Source: Terriglobales bacterium (GTDB lineage Bacteria; Acidobacteriota; Terriglobia; Terriglobales; Acidobacteriaceae). From it: a stretch of DNA of 64,000 bases. Position numbers and translations under genes: made by a program. The DNA is taken from contig DATMXP010000024.1 of assembly GCA_035561515.1 (NCBI GenBank), positions 124,001 to 188,000 on the forward strand. Reading direction: 5' to 3'. The notes under the pieces were generated by a model, which was not told where the DNA came from, searched no databases, and saw nothing but the letters and a program-made list of their open reading frames with translations. Positions within the stretch are counted from its first letter, which is position 1, and every line of letters begins with the position of its first letter. This document shows positions 16,952-25,880 of the stretch, piece after piece.

Positions 16952-19428
16952 TGGTCACCTTTCATTTCCTGGGATTGCAGGTTGGGATAATCATGGGCAA
17001 GGCGCAGGAGTCCTTCTTCCGCGCCGTAGCGGCTGAAATATTCCTGCCTGCGCAGGTTGTCGCGGGCATTGTTGGTGACGATCCAGTACGTCAGTGGATC
17101 AACTTCCAGCACAAGCCTTTTGGTGCCTTGTGGCTGGATCAGTAGTAGGTCACGCCTGGGAACGAGCGACTCCAGCAGTTCCAGCTGCGTATCATTGAAT
17201 TGGAAAATCTCGGTGTAGAGACGACGGTCGATATTCGGATTGGCGAGGAATATCTTGGTCGGGCAGGATTCGTTGACAACGTGCAGCATCTCCGATGTCT
17301 GCAACTCCACGACCGATTGCGTCGCAAGGATCATCGCGGCGTTCTTCTTGCGCCAGGTCTTTTCCGCACGCGTGATCCAGTCGCGGATGGTCTGGTTCTT
17401 GAGGAAGATCCATGCTTCGTCGATGACAAAGGCTTTGAAGATCGCGGTGTTCTCAGGCTTTTCGATCTCCGATGACGCACGCTGCAGGACGTAAAACAAC
17501 AGCGGTTCCAGAATGTCCGGATATTCGGACCAACCGTCAAAGTTGAAGGTCTGAAAACGCGAGAAGGTCAGTGTGTCTTCGACGTTGTCGAAGAGGTATC
17601 CAAACTGACCAGCCTGCGTCCAGCGATGGAGCCGTTCACCAAGCGGACCGAGAATAGAGGCGAAGTTGGTTAAGGTCCGTATCTCGCGCGGAAGCTTGTA
17701 GGCGCGCTCAATCGCGGCAAACAGCGCCTTCTCGTCCGTTGTTGTTAGTTCATATCGCCCACCAGATTCGATCAACACTCGCAGGAAGAGATAGAGGAAG
17801 TTCAGATTCTCGTGCGTCGGGTCGAGTGAGAACGGATTGATGGTGAAGCCGGGGTTCTTCAGTCCGACATTGAGATAGGTTCCGCCAAAGACGCGCGTGA
17901 GTGTTTCGTAACTGCCACCGAGATCAAAAATGAATGTCAGCGGTTCATACTTCTGGAGCGACTGAAGCAGGGAGCCCAGAGCAAAACTCTTGCCGGAACC
18001 GGTGGCCCCGAGGACCAGCGTATGCGCCACATCTCCCGCGTGCAGATTCAGGTAATAGGGAGTTCCATGGGCGGTTTCAAGCACTGCAAGGTATTCTCGT
18101 TCCAGGTGGGCATTCCAGGGTTTTCCGGAATCGACCGTAAACAGGAACGACAAGTCGGCGTAATTGGAGTTGATCGCCCACTGACGGCGGAGGTTGAACT
18201 GGCGATTGCCCGGTACGGTGGCAAAGAAGGTATTCAACAGGTTGTAGCGTTCCTCATAAAGCAGGCCATCGTGCGTGGTGAACAGTTTTTGGAATTCTCC
18301 AATCGTCTGTTCCACCTTCATACGGTCTTCGTCATAAATGATGGCCGAGAGCGTGAACTCACCGAAGGATTTGCCCTCCATTCCAAGTGCGGTCAGCGCG
18401 TCACCTAATTCGGCGACGGCAGCCTCTTTTGAATCGTCCACCAATTCATCGCGAGGCCCGGTGTTCTGGCGGTCCTGCAAGTTGGAAAGAAAACTGGTCT
18501 TGGAGTTGTGGTAGTGGCGGCGCCGCTTATTGATCTCCTTGCGCGCGTCGGCGTTATCCACCGGATGCCACTCGGTGACAACGTGGAAATTGGCTGGAAT
18601 GTCGAGCAGCCCGTTGAGTAGCAAAGGCTGCGTTTCACTCGGCATCTCCTTCAGTGTCAGGACACGGACGAAGTAGTCATCCAGACGGAGATAGCCGCGA
18701 TGTGCTTCCAGCTCCGAGCCGCACAACTGCCAGTCGAGGAAGCGCGGCCCGTGCAGTCGCGCTTCTTGAACTTTGGAGGGGCGGAAGTTCACGAGACGCC
18801 GGACCAGCCGGAAGGTCTTCTCCGCCCCTAGCAGCTCGACCTCGATCAGGTCGTTGAGCTGCCCACTCAAGCTCTGCACTCTTTGCTGCAACCGCATCCG
18901 GTCGCGTTCGATCTCTTCGTACAGAAGAGTGCGTTCTTTATGACTGGAGGCCAAGCCCCACAAAGCGCGAAGCGATTGTCGTGGGTGTTTTGGCAACTGT
19001 GCCAATGCGTGCAGCAATCCAGTCCTGGCGTGTCTGCCGTCGATCATCACGACCCAGAAGATCTCGATCGAGTACAACCGCTCGGCCTTCGATTCAAGGA
19101 ACGACGTGCGTTGTCCGAAGGTGGCGCGTACCAGTGGACTGCCTTGTCGCGGGCACGGAATAGCAGGCAAATTGTGTTTGAAGAGGATCTGATAAAGCCG
19201 CGTCCTGGTGTCGAGCGATCGAAAAGCCGCTTCCAGTCGTTTCACCGCGTAGTCACGTCCTGCATGGTCGAGGCTTTCGTAGTCGATGCCGCCAATGCGC
19301 AGCGCACAACCGAGATCGCCGGACTTGGTCAGGAAGCAGTGTTCATCCCAGAAGCCGTACAGATTGATCTGAGCGGCGAATGATCCTGCCTCTTTCCAGT
19401 CCTCGGTGATGTTGCTAGTCCTGAACAC
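16948..19428 (-). CDS. trbE: VirB4/TrbE-type secretion ATPase
   Basis: 826 residues. The N-terminal half is the CagE/TrbE/VirB domain. The C-terminal half is an AAA-type ATPase with Walker A LGATGSGKSF near 472, FIFDLGGSYE near 505 and Walker B AFVIDEAWIF near 669. The GTG start overlaps the end of the VirB3 gene by 14 bp. It energises pilus biogenesis and substrate transfer. Full length for the family. Confidence 0.94.
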   Translation of the reverse strand: MFRTSNITEDWKEAGSFAAQINLYGFWDEHCFLTKSGDLGCALRIGGIDYESLDHAGRDYAVKRLEAAFRSLDTRTRLYQILFKHNLPAIPCPRQGSPLVRATFGQRTSFLESKAERLYSIEIFWVVMIDGRHARTGLLHALAQLPKHPRQSLRALWGLASSHKERTLLYEEIERDRMRLQQRVQSLSGQLNDLIEVELLGAEKTFRLVRRLVNFRPSKVQEARLHGPRFLDWQLCGSELEAHRGYLRLDDYFVRVLTLKEMPSETQPLLLNGLLDIPANFHVVTEWHPVDNADARKEINKRRRHYHNSKTSFLSNLQDRQNTGPRDELVDDSKEAAVAELGDALTALGMEGKSFGEFTLSAIIYDEDRMKVEQTIGEFQKLFTTHDGLLYEERYNLLNTFFATVPGNRQFNLRRQWAINSNYADLSFLFTVDSGKPWNAHLEREYLAVLETAHGTPYYLNLHAGDVAHTLVLGATGSGKSFALGSLLQSLQKYEPLTFIFDLGGSYETLTRVFGGTYLNVGLKNPGFTINPFSLDPTHENLNFLYLFLRVLIESGGRYELTTTDEKALFAAIERAYKLPREIRTLTNFASILGPLGERLHRWTQAGQFGYLFDNVEDTLTFSRFQTFNFDGWSEYPDILEPLLFYVLQRASSEIEKPENTAIFKAFVIDEAWIFLKNQTIRDWITRAEKTWRKKNAAMILATQSVVELQTSEMLHVVNESCPTKIFLANPNIDRRLYTEIFQFNDTQLELLESLVPRRDLLLIQPQGTKRLVLEVDPLTYWIVTNNARDNLRRQEYFSRYGAEEGLLRLAHDYPNLQSQEMKGDQ

Positions 19429-19738
19429 GGTGACTCCTGATCGTGATTGCGATGGGTTCCCATTTCATCGGGTCGTACCGTCTGCGGAATTTGCTGGAGT
19501 TGAAGAGCACGCGGAGGATTTCCACGTCGTGTTTGGTGGCGATACGGGCTGCGACAACACTTACAACGAACAGCACAATGCCGCCTAACAGTGAGTGCAT
19601 GAGCGAGAAGATTGCCCCTCCTGAGATCAACGCGACGAAGAACAGTCGCCTCTCTGCACCCAAGATGGTCAGTGGGCGGTTCATGGCCTTGAACACCTTG
19701 TTGCGCCGATATTCCAGTTGTGAGCCGCCCTTGACCAT
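19415..19738 (-). CDS. trbD: VirB3/TrbD-type membrane protein
   Basis: 107 residues, with two close membrane helices (about 30-65) in the MNRPLTILGAERRLFFVALI...LHSLLGGIVLFV pattern of VirB3/TrbD. The gene lies between the pilin and VirB4, where VirB3 is always found. Confidence 0.88.
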   Translation of the reverse strand: MVKGGSQLEYRRNKVFKAMNRPLTILGAERRLFFVALISGGAIFSLMHSLLGGIVLFVVSVVAARIATKHDVEILRVLFNSSKFRRRYDPMKWEPIAITIRSHRVQD

Positions 19739-19768
19739 CGCGCAGTCTCCTCCTTTCTTCTGTTGTTC

Positions 19769-20092
19769 TTATGGAAACAACCAGGCCATGAAGTTCACTG
19801 CCCCGATGGCCATGCCGACGCCGAAGACGATTCCAGCCAGCATCCGCTTGGACTGGCCCTCGCCATAGGCGAACATCAAACCGCCGACGACGATGGCTAC
19901 CAGCGACAAACCGGTGGCGATGGGGCCGGTAAAAGCTGTACGGAGAACATCGACAGCGTTTTCCCAGGGGGAGGCACTTGTGCCTTGCGCAAAGGCTGGA
20001 ATGGTCAGCAACGTCAGCGAAGCGGTTAAAGCGGTACGTAACGGCGTGCCGAATCTTCGGCGCTTAGGAGTTAAGGGAGTAGGTGGCTGCAT
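19769..20092 (-). CDS. trbC: VirB2/TrbC-type prepilin
   Basis: 107 residues with an extended signal peptide (cleavage probably after IPAFA). Two hydrophobic helices (about 55-75 and 83-104) are separated by a short basic loop, GEGQSKR. This is the hallmark of TrbC/VirB2 major pilins. It is the first gene of the secretion operon on the minus strand. Confidence 0.88.
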   Translation of the reverse strand: MQPPTPLTPKRRRFGTPLRTALTASLTLLTIPAFAQGTSASPWENAVDVLRTAFTGPIATGLSLVAIVVGGLMFAYGEGQSKRMLAGIVFGVGMAIGAVNFMAWLFP

Positions 20093-20188
20093 GAATCAGG
20101 TTCCTCCGAGTTTTCGCGGACCATCTGCCGCGTGCTCGGAAGACCCTAAGCCAGAAATCGAGACACCATTTGTATCTTTTTAGGACGA

Positions 20189-20899
20189 TTATTCTCTTTT
20201 AGGCAATAATCGCTGGGCGGCGATCCTGTTGCGGATTCTTGCCATACGATCTACGGCGATGCGGTGGTACGCCTCGTCCAGTTCGATTCCGATAAAGTGA
20301 CGGCCAGTGAGTAAGGCCGCAGCGCATGTCGATGCCGAGCCACAAAATGGATCGGCTACAAGATCGCCGGTCCGCGAAAAACTCTCGATCAACGGGATGA
20401 GCGACGAAACCGGCTTCTGTGTCGGATGCAACTTGTTCCGGGAATAGCGGAACTCCCGCACATCAGAGATCGGCGCGGCGGGCGCGTTCGGATGACCCTT
20501 GGCTAGTAAGAAAGCCTGCTCGTGCTGGTAGCGCAGGAATGTCGTTCTCGATGCATAGTCTTTCGCGAACACGAGGTGGCCGACTGGATGGAATCCTGCT
20601 TCCCGCCATGCTTGCAAGAAAGAATCAATCCTCGACCAGCCGTAGAAGCAGATCATGAAGCGGTTGGTTTTCAGGATTCGGAATGCTTCAGTGAATGCCG
20701 GCTTAAGCCAGGAGTCATCGCGGTCATTCGGAATGCTGCGGCCTGCGCGATCACGGAAGTTCACCAGATACGGTGGATCGGTCAGAATCAGATCCACGCT
20801 CTGTGCAGGAAGCTGGCACATCACCTGAATGCAATCGCCATGGACGATGCTGTTAACGAGCGTGCCGTTGTGGACGCGAACTGCGTTTGCGGTTGTCAT
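20189..20899 (-). CDS. Orphan DNA methyltransferase (beta-class order)
   Basis: 236 residues from ATG 20899, with GAGGAGA upstream. The catalytic motif LTDPPYLVNF lies near residue 43, before the cofactor motif DPFCGSAST near 180. This is the order of beta-class N6-adenine/N4-cytosine methyltransferases. HPTQKP is also typical. No restriction endonuclease gene is adjacent, so it is probably an orphan enzyme that protects the element from host restriction. An upstream in-frame extension to 21109 falls in the leader and lacks a start signal. Confidence 0.9.
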   Translation of the reverse strand: MTTANAVRVHNGTLVNSIVHGDCIQVMCQLPAQSVDLILTDPPYLVNFRDRAGRSIPNDRDDSWLKPAFTEAFRILKTNRFMICFYGWSRIDSFLQAWREAGFHPVGHLVFAKDYASRTTFLRYQHEQAFLLAKGHPNAPAAPISDVREFRYSRNKLHPTQKPVSSLIPLIESFSRTGDLVADPFCGSASTCAAALLTGRHFIGIELDEAYHRIAVDRMARIRNRIAAQRLLPKRE

Positions 20900-21409
20900 T
20901 TTCGAATCTCCTCTTGCCCCTTGTCTCTGGAGTCGCTCGGGGCACACTGGGCGGAGCCATGCGAGGGGTCCTGCTCCCAAGGGAGACGCGGTGCATTCCC
21001 GGAGGATCGCGAGGGAATTTTGCCGACGAAAAAAGTCCGTTATCCGCATGCGAAATTGCGGCGTGAAACCGGGACCCGGAGGGCGCGAGTTTTCATGTCT
21101 CCCAAACATTCAGAAAAAATAAAATGGCGAAAACTCGCGAAGCAGAACAGCGCTTCTCGCAGGGCGCAGGAAGAATTCCCAGAGCAGTGCCTGAGCGAAG
21201 CAAGAGATCAAAGTGCAAATGGAGACACTATGGCTACAGCGACTAGAGACCGGAAGGAGGTCATTCCCTGTTGCGATTCCGCACAGATCCCAGGAGTACG
21301 TAGGGCACTCTCAAGTCCCCGGGAACAATACAACTCATGGATTCCAGCCGAAGGCGTGGCCTCATTCGGCGCTAATACCAGAAACAGCCTACGCTCAAAC
21401 AAAACGACT
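20900..21409 (-). promoter_or_regulatory. Structured non-coding leader of the DNA methyltransferase
   Basis: About 510 bp with no credible gene. The cctgctcccaaggg block is at 20970-20983, 71 bases before the ATG. A perfect 11-bp hairpin has arms 21084-21094 and 21129-21139 (cgcgagttttc / gaaaactcgcg). The gggcgcagga block is at 21162-21171, preceded by a segment like agcagaNc.gcgc. The same order is found upstream of ssb. The stem sequence differs between the two loci but pairing is kept, which suggests selection on structure. Confidence 0.6.
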
Positions 21410-22792
21410 CTACGCCGTCTTCTGATAGAACGAGAACCGTTGCGTGCTTGTTTTGCGGCCAGAAAAACGCAGCCACAGATAACCGCAAATGCCCGCGACA
21501 GTCGAAGCCACAAGAATCGCGAACTTGGAGATATTCACCAACTGTAGGTTTTCGTAGGCAAGACCGGCGATGAATATCGATACCGTAAACCCAATTCCGG
21601 CCACGATCCCAATCCCTGCTAGTTCCCTGAAGGACATGTCGTTGGGGAGCGAGGCCAGCCGGGTTCGAGCTGCAATCCAGCTAAACAGGAAAATGCCAAT
21701 CGGTTTTCCCAACACAAGGCCCACAACAACACCCCAAAATAAAGTCGTCTGAAACGAAGCTCTAACCGCACTCGCGGAAAATGTGATTCCAGAATTCGCA
21801 AAGGCGAACAGTGGCAACACGACAAAGGCGACCCAGGGATGGAGCGCACGGGTGAGGCGTTCAATCGGAGAGTCAGTGCTTACAACTAATGCTTCAAGCG
21901 CACCGAGATTAGCATCGGCACGGCTTACGTTATCTTCCCGCATTGATTGCCGGAACTCTGCCAGTATCGGCGCCGACCTTTCCTCAAATGCGGAGCGGGA
22001 AACAGTCTGCCGCGTACTCACCATGAACGCAAGAACTACACCTGCGATAGAGGCATGGATTCCGGACTTCAGAATAGCCATCCAAAAGAGAATGCCTAAC
22101 AGCACATAGGGAAATGCAAACCTGACTCGCGCCCAGCGTAAGCCGTAAACCCCCAGGAGGAGTGCTCCCCCGAACACAAGAGGAGCAATTTGAATCGTCT
22201 CGCTGTAGAAGAAAGCAATCACGGCGATGGCACCGATGTCGTCTGCTATGGCAAGAGCCAAAAGCAATACTTTCGCTTCACTGGAAATACCGGGGAGCAA
22301 CGACAATATCCCCACGGCAAAGGCGATATCCGTAGCCATCGAAATACCCCATCCCGGTGCAAACGGCGTAGCGTGGGTAAGTACCAAGAACAAAGTTGCC
22401 GGAACGATCATGCCGCCCAGTGCGGCGATAACCGGAAGAAACGCCTGTTTTCGAGTAGATAGATATCCATGAGCCAGTTCATGCTTGATCTCCATCCCAA
22501 CCAGAAAGAAAAACAGTGCCATGAGGCCATCATTAATCCAGTGGTGAAAATCTTTACCTACATGCAAGAATCCCAAGTCAAAGGATAGTTCCGCTTGCCA
22601 AAAGCGATAATAGTAGTCAGCCCAAGGTGAGTTTGCCCAGCCCAACGCCAGGAGAGCTGCGGACAGTAAAAGAATCGCACTGACTCCCTCCCGGTAGATA
22701 AACTCTTGTGCAGGAACTTCGATGTGGCGTGTGGCAAACGAGAACTCTTGATCGACGTTGAGTTGCCCTAATCTGCGCGGTGGAATCGTCAT
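21410..22792 (-). CDS. nhaA: Na+/H+ antiporter NhaA
   Basis: 460 residues with about 12 membrane helices. The ion-binding pair appears in ALAIADDIGAIAVIAFF. Other NhaA motifs are INDGLMALFFFLVGMEIKHE, ATDIAFAVGILSLL and LVLGKPIGI. It exchanges external protons for internal sodium and supports pH and salt tolerance. AGGAAAAGAAG precedes the ATG. On this element it is cargo. The length is slightly above the family norm because of an N-terminal extension of about 25 residues. Confidence 0.94.
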   Translation of the reverse strand: MTIPPRRLGQLNVDQEFSFATRHIEVPAQEFIYREGVSAILLLSAALLALGWANSPWADYYYRFWQAELSFDLGFLHVGKDFHHWINDGLMALFFFLVGMEIKHELAHGYLSTRKQAFLPVIAALGGMIVPATLFLVLTHATPFAPGWGISMATDIAFAVGILSLLPGISSEAKVLLLALAIADDIGAIAVIAFFYSETIQIAPLVFGGALLLGVYGLRWARVRFAFPYVLLGILFWMAILKSGIHASIAGVVLAFMVSTRQTVSRSAFEERSAPILAEFRQSMREDNVSRADANLGALEALVVSTDSPIERLTRALHPWVAFVVLPLFAFANSGITFSASAVRASFQTTLFWGVVVGLVLGKPIGIFLFSWIAARTRLASLPNDMSFRELAGIGIVAGIGFTVSIFIAGLAYENLQLVNISKFAILVASTVAGICGYLWLRFSGRKTSTQRFSFYQKTA

Positions 22793-22847
22793 CTTCTTTT
22801 CCTAACAGCACCCTCTGCTGCGATCCTGAGCGTTTCAGAGGAAAAAC

Positions 22848-22877
22848 CCTTGGCAGATGCTCAAGCACCTGCCAAGG
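22848..22877 (-). terminator. Intrinsic terminator of the ParB-fold gene
   Basis: A nine-base-pair stem (22848-22856 with 22869-22877, ccttggcag/ctgccaagg) lies just after the stop at 22886. On the minus strand it is followed by gtttttc, giving a U-run. It separates this gene from nhaA. Confidence 0.8.
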
Positions 22878-22885
22878 TGAACCAA

Positions 22886-23443
22886 TTAGCGGTCCATCGT
22901 CGAACTGCATTCCGTCGGTTCTTTCTTTGTTAATTCCTTCTCTAGGGTGAAGAAGTTGAGCAGGTGCAAAGACTCGGGCGGCCCGGCACGCCCGAGTTCG
23001 TCCGGGAACGAAAGCTTACCGCACCCGTTCGGCACCAGCTGATATGTACTGTGAGTACTGAACTCTTGCCATCGAAATACGAAACCATCTCTAGGCTTCG
23101 CAACTGCCACACGAACGCGTAATCGCTTGAGGTGCTTTCGAAAGCAGATCCTTAGGGCTTCGACCCGATGATTGCCGTCGTGGATGTAGTACGTTCCATG
23201 CGGAGTTCGAGAAACAATCAACGGCGGGATTTGTCGGCGACAAGCGATCTGCCGCGTCCAGGTAGCTAGGACATCCCAATGTTTCAGCGTATGTGCGGGT
23301 TCCAGGAGACCGAAATCAATGAGACAAATCTCAAGATCAACTTTGCCCTGCCAGTAGCAAGGGGCGTGCGACCAAAACCAGTGATAAGCCTTGGAATCGG
23401 CCACGCGAATCTTAGGCAAACGCTGCTGTACGTGCGTAGACAC
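22886..23443 (-). CDS. ParB/sulfiredoxin-fold nuclease-like protein
   Basis: 185 residues. The central stretch IPPLIVSRTPHGTYYIHDGNHRVEALR (about 72-98) matches the ParB N-terminal motif (GxHRxxA-like). No HTH follows it. Such stand-alone ParB-fold proteins occur as nucleases or regulators on mobile elements. An aromatic N terminus (KAYHWFWSHAPCYWQG) is unusual. A terminator follows the gene. Confidence 0.6.
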   Translation of the reverse strand: MSTHVQQRLPKIRVADSKAYHWFWSHAPCYWQGKVDLEICLIDFGLLEPAHTLKHWDVLATWTRQIACRRQIPPLIVSRTPHGTYYIHDGNHRVEALRICFRKHLKRLRVRVAVAKPRDGFVFRWQEFSTHSTYQLVPNGCGKLSFPDELGRAGPPESLHLLNFFTLEKELTKKEPTECSSTMDR

Positions 23444-23511
23444 TTATCCTCCATCTGTGCGCAATCAAAAGCAGGCATGGTTGGTACTGGCGCTAAACGA
23501 GGAAAGTGGTC

Positions 23512-23766
23512 TCAGCAACGGAGGGTGGGCAGGGACAAACTATTGAAGGTGGATTCAGAGAATTGAAAAGCATCGACACTGATACGATCCCTCAATAGAA
23601 CAAACGTCAAGAGAACCATCACCAGGGACAAGACACCGACAAACATGTCCTTGAATGTCTTCAGGACCGGTGGGGCATTGATCGGAATGATCGCTGGAAA
23701 TGCCAACAGCACAAATAGTGTAACAACTATCATGCCAGTGATGATGATTGGAGCATTTCGAGCCAT
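23512..23766 (-). CDS. Small membrane protein, unknown function
   Basis: 84 residues with two predicted membrane helices (about 6-28 and 40-60) and a polar C terminus. The protein opens MARNAPIIITGMIVV. No family recognised, and no adjacent partner is evident. Confidence 0.45.
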   Translation of the reverse strand: MARNAPIIITGMIVVTLFVLLAFPAIIPINAPPVLKTFKDMFVGVLSLVMVLLTFVLLRDRISVDAFQFSESTFNSLSLPTLRC

Positions 23767-23867
23767 CGACCTTAGTATGTTAGGTGAGATTTAGGTAGTC
23801 AATGGGATTCGAGAGCAGCTAGCCCATTGGCGTGTTTTTACCGTTTCGAGGACTAGAAATGCTTGTT

Positions 23868-24098
23868 CTAATGCGGTGTCGAACAGAAAAGCTTCAAGTC
23901 TGCTTCTGCTTTCTGTTTTGCCGTAGCAAAGTCAGGTGCATGGCCTGCGGTAAGCCGGACCCCTCGGCGAGTCACACAATACTGAAAACCAACGCCGGAG
24001 TCAGCAACTTCAACGTAGGCAACATAGTCCCGTTGGGCAATCCCGAACCTGAGGACTCCAGCGTTGATGGCGTCGGTCATATCAAACACGCTAGACAC
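23868..24098 (-). CDS. Small hypothetical protein
   Basis: 76 residues from a GTG. The pattern YVAYVEVADSGVGFQYCVTRRG...DFATAKQKAEADL looks like a compact alpha-beta fold. No family is recognised, and the start codon is uncertain (an ATG lies six codons in). Confidence 0.45.
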   Translation of the reverse strand: MSSVFDMTDAINAGVLRFGIAQRDYVAYVEVADSGVGFQYCVTRRGVRLTAGHAPDFATAKQKAEADLKLFCSTPH

Positions 24099-24243
24099 AA
24101 GTCACTCTCGATCTGAAAACTCTTCGACAGCATATTCGAGTTCTTAGAAAACGAACTTAATTCTGCGTTTTGTTCCAAATTCGTAACGAGAACTCCCGTA
24201 TTGAAAATTGTGGCGATCAAGCAGGCTAATTTCGGGAAGAGAA

Positions 24244-24675
24244 TTACTTTGCGATCTTCCAGGCAGCTTGTGGGCCACGTCGCGCCCGATACCAAACTGC
24301 GAGCCTCTTATCTTCGGTGGGAATATGTTTTCCGAGCCATCCTTGCAGCAGCTCCAACATAGCAATGTTCGATATGGAATCTCCCGCGTCGGAGCCTCCT
24401 TGAAATGCTAACAGCATCCCCAGTACCTCTTGGTGCTGTCTCTTATGCTCGGCTTGGGCCGGATAGCCAAGCTTCTCCATGACCTGCTCTTCTTCAGCAA
24501 AATGCGATTTTGTAAAAGCGACCAGTTCCTGGAGAATGGAGTTGAGTACTTGTGGGTCTTTTTCTAAGGTGCTTGCGTCGTGCAGTTGATTCATGAGTCG
24601 CACGACCTCTCGGTGCTCAGCATCAAGTTCAGGGAATCCGAGATCCGGCAATTCATCAACACGTATCAGCGCCAT
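24244..24675 (-). CDS. Bacteriohemerythrin
   Basis: 143 residues with the hemerythrin four-helix bundle. Diiron ligands are visible as His in LDAEHREVV, HFAEEEQVM, EHKRQHQEVL and GKHIPTEDKRL. It binds O2 or NO at a diiron site. It is a single-domain cytoplasmic form, probably an oxygen or NO buffer, and is carried as cargo. Confidence 0.88.
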   Translation of the reverse strand: MALIRVDELPDLGFPELDAEHREVVRLMNQLHDASTLEKDPQVLNSILQELVAFTKSHFAEEEQVMEKLGYPAQAEHKRQHQEVLGMLLAFQGGSDAGDSISNIAMLELLQGWLGKHIPTEDKRLAVWYRARRGPQAAWKIAK

Positions 24676-24798
24676 CTGTATCTCCGCAATCTGTGCTCAT
24701 GGACGCATCGAATATTGACTAATAGTCGCCTCATATTTTCAATGCGCCCGATAAAAAAGCTCGCTAGCGGCGAAACTCTGTAGCGGCACGCAGTGCGA

Positions 24799-25488
24799 TC
24801 ACCGGGGAATACGCAATGGCTCCATAAGCGTAAAGGTCACTTCACGCACGTTGCCTGCTCGTGTTGAAAACAACGGTATCTGATCGGTATGTATGGTATA
24901 GGTGGTGCCAACGATCTTAACTGCGATGAGTTCGACTACGTCGACATAGCCTGCATCGTAGTGATGCCCCGTAACGGAAACGGTAACCTCTGTCAGAGCC
25001 GGAATCGCAGTAGTAAAACCGATGCGCACGGGTACAACAACTCTGCCTGACATAATGTGGGGAGAAAGCTGTATACCCGCCGGAACCTGCGAAATGTCTG
25101 CTTTGATCTGAGTACCTGCAAGAATGATCAGTGAATCGTTGGTCTCCTCTGAGCTGCCAGATACTTGCGGATTCCCTGCTTTTTTCTGCTCAACCTCGTT
25201 GGTAATGGCGGGCTCAATGGGTGGTTTCGGAACCGTCGGATCTCGTTCCTCCGCATCCCTAGAAGCTGTAGCAGCAGATAAGTCCTTGTCGGGGCCAGAA
25301 GCAGGCGGCAGGTCTGCGTCGGTGTATATCTTTTTGGCTTTATCTTTCTTTTCTAGCTGGTTGCGCTTATCTTTTTGCTCTCGTGCGATATCTCCCAGCG
25401 GTTGACTCGATGAATCTTGCTGTGAGTATGCCAAGCAATTCATGGCAACAATAATCGCTGCTATCGATAGCTTCGTCAGGCTGTGCAT
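24799..25488 (-). CDS. Exported protein of unknown function, acidobacterial type
   Basis: 229 residues with a signal peptide (MHSLTKLSIAAIIVAMNCLAYSQ). A charged linker (LGDIAREQKDKRNQLEKKDKAKKIYTDADLP) comes next, then a C-terminal beta-rich domain (about 120-229, IILAGTQIKADISQVPAG...). The linker type is common in exported acidobacterial proteins, which supports the host assignment. Function unknown. Confidence 0.65.
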   Translation of the reverse strand: MHSLTKLSIAAIIVAMNCLAYSQQDSSSQPLGDIAREQKDKRNQLEKKDKAKKIYTDADLPPASGPDKDLSAATASRDAEERDPTVPKPPIEPAITNEVEQKKAGNPQVSGSSEETNDSLIILAGTQIKADISQVPAGIQLSPHIMSGRVVVPVRIGFTTAIPALTEVTVSVTGHHYDAGYVDVVELIAVKIVGTTYTIHTDQIPLFSTRAGNVREVTFTLMEPLRIPR

Positions 25489-25880
25489 GATTTAGCTTTT
25501 CTCGCAAACATTGTTCGAGAGGATGATTTCACTTCTCGGCTAGCTGGTAAAGGTTACCCAGTCCTAACCTAAACCCATTAGGTGAATGCAGTTGGGACTT
25601 ATGTGGTTTGTTCTCGCAAAGATCTAGCCTGACATGAGCGAAAACAATGGATCCCATCTCGGGACTTTGGTTACAAGTTCGGAACCAAGCCCGAGCGCAT
25701 CGGTAAATCGTCGGCCACAGAATTTTGGGTTGGGCGTGTGGGAGTCTTCTTCCCGTGGGGCGGGATAGCAAAGCCGCTGCGAACGCAGCATCCCCAGCCG
25801 GGTGGGAACACGGGCGTCGCAGCCCACAAGAAACGGGCACTCGGACAATGTCCGAGTGCCTGAGTTGCCAAGTAGTAGAG
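25489..25880. other. Intergenic region with one hairpin
   Basis: About 390 bases between the exported-protein gene and the 3' end of parB. Short frames on both strands look like chance. A 10-bp hairpin lies at 25837-25859 (gcactcggac, loop aat), shortly after the parB stop. It is the likely transcript end of parB, although no T-run follows. Confidence 0.5.

Noticed and set aside
20900..21109. N-terminal extension of the methyltransferase frame into its leader
   Set aside because: The ATG at 20899 has a strong GAGGAGA site and gives a standard methyltransferase start. The extension overlaps the leader blocks shared with ssb.
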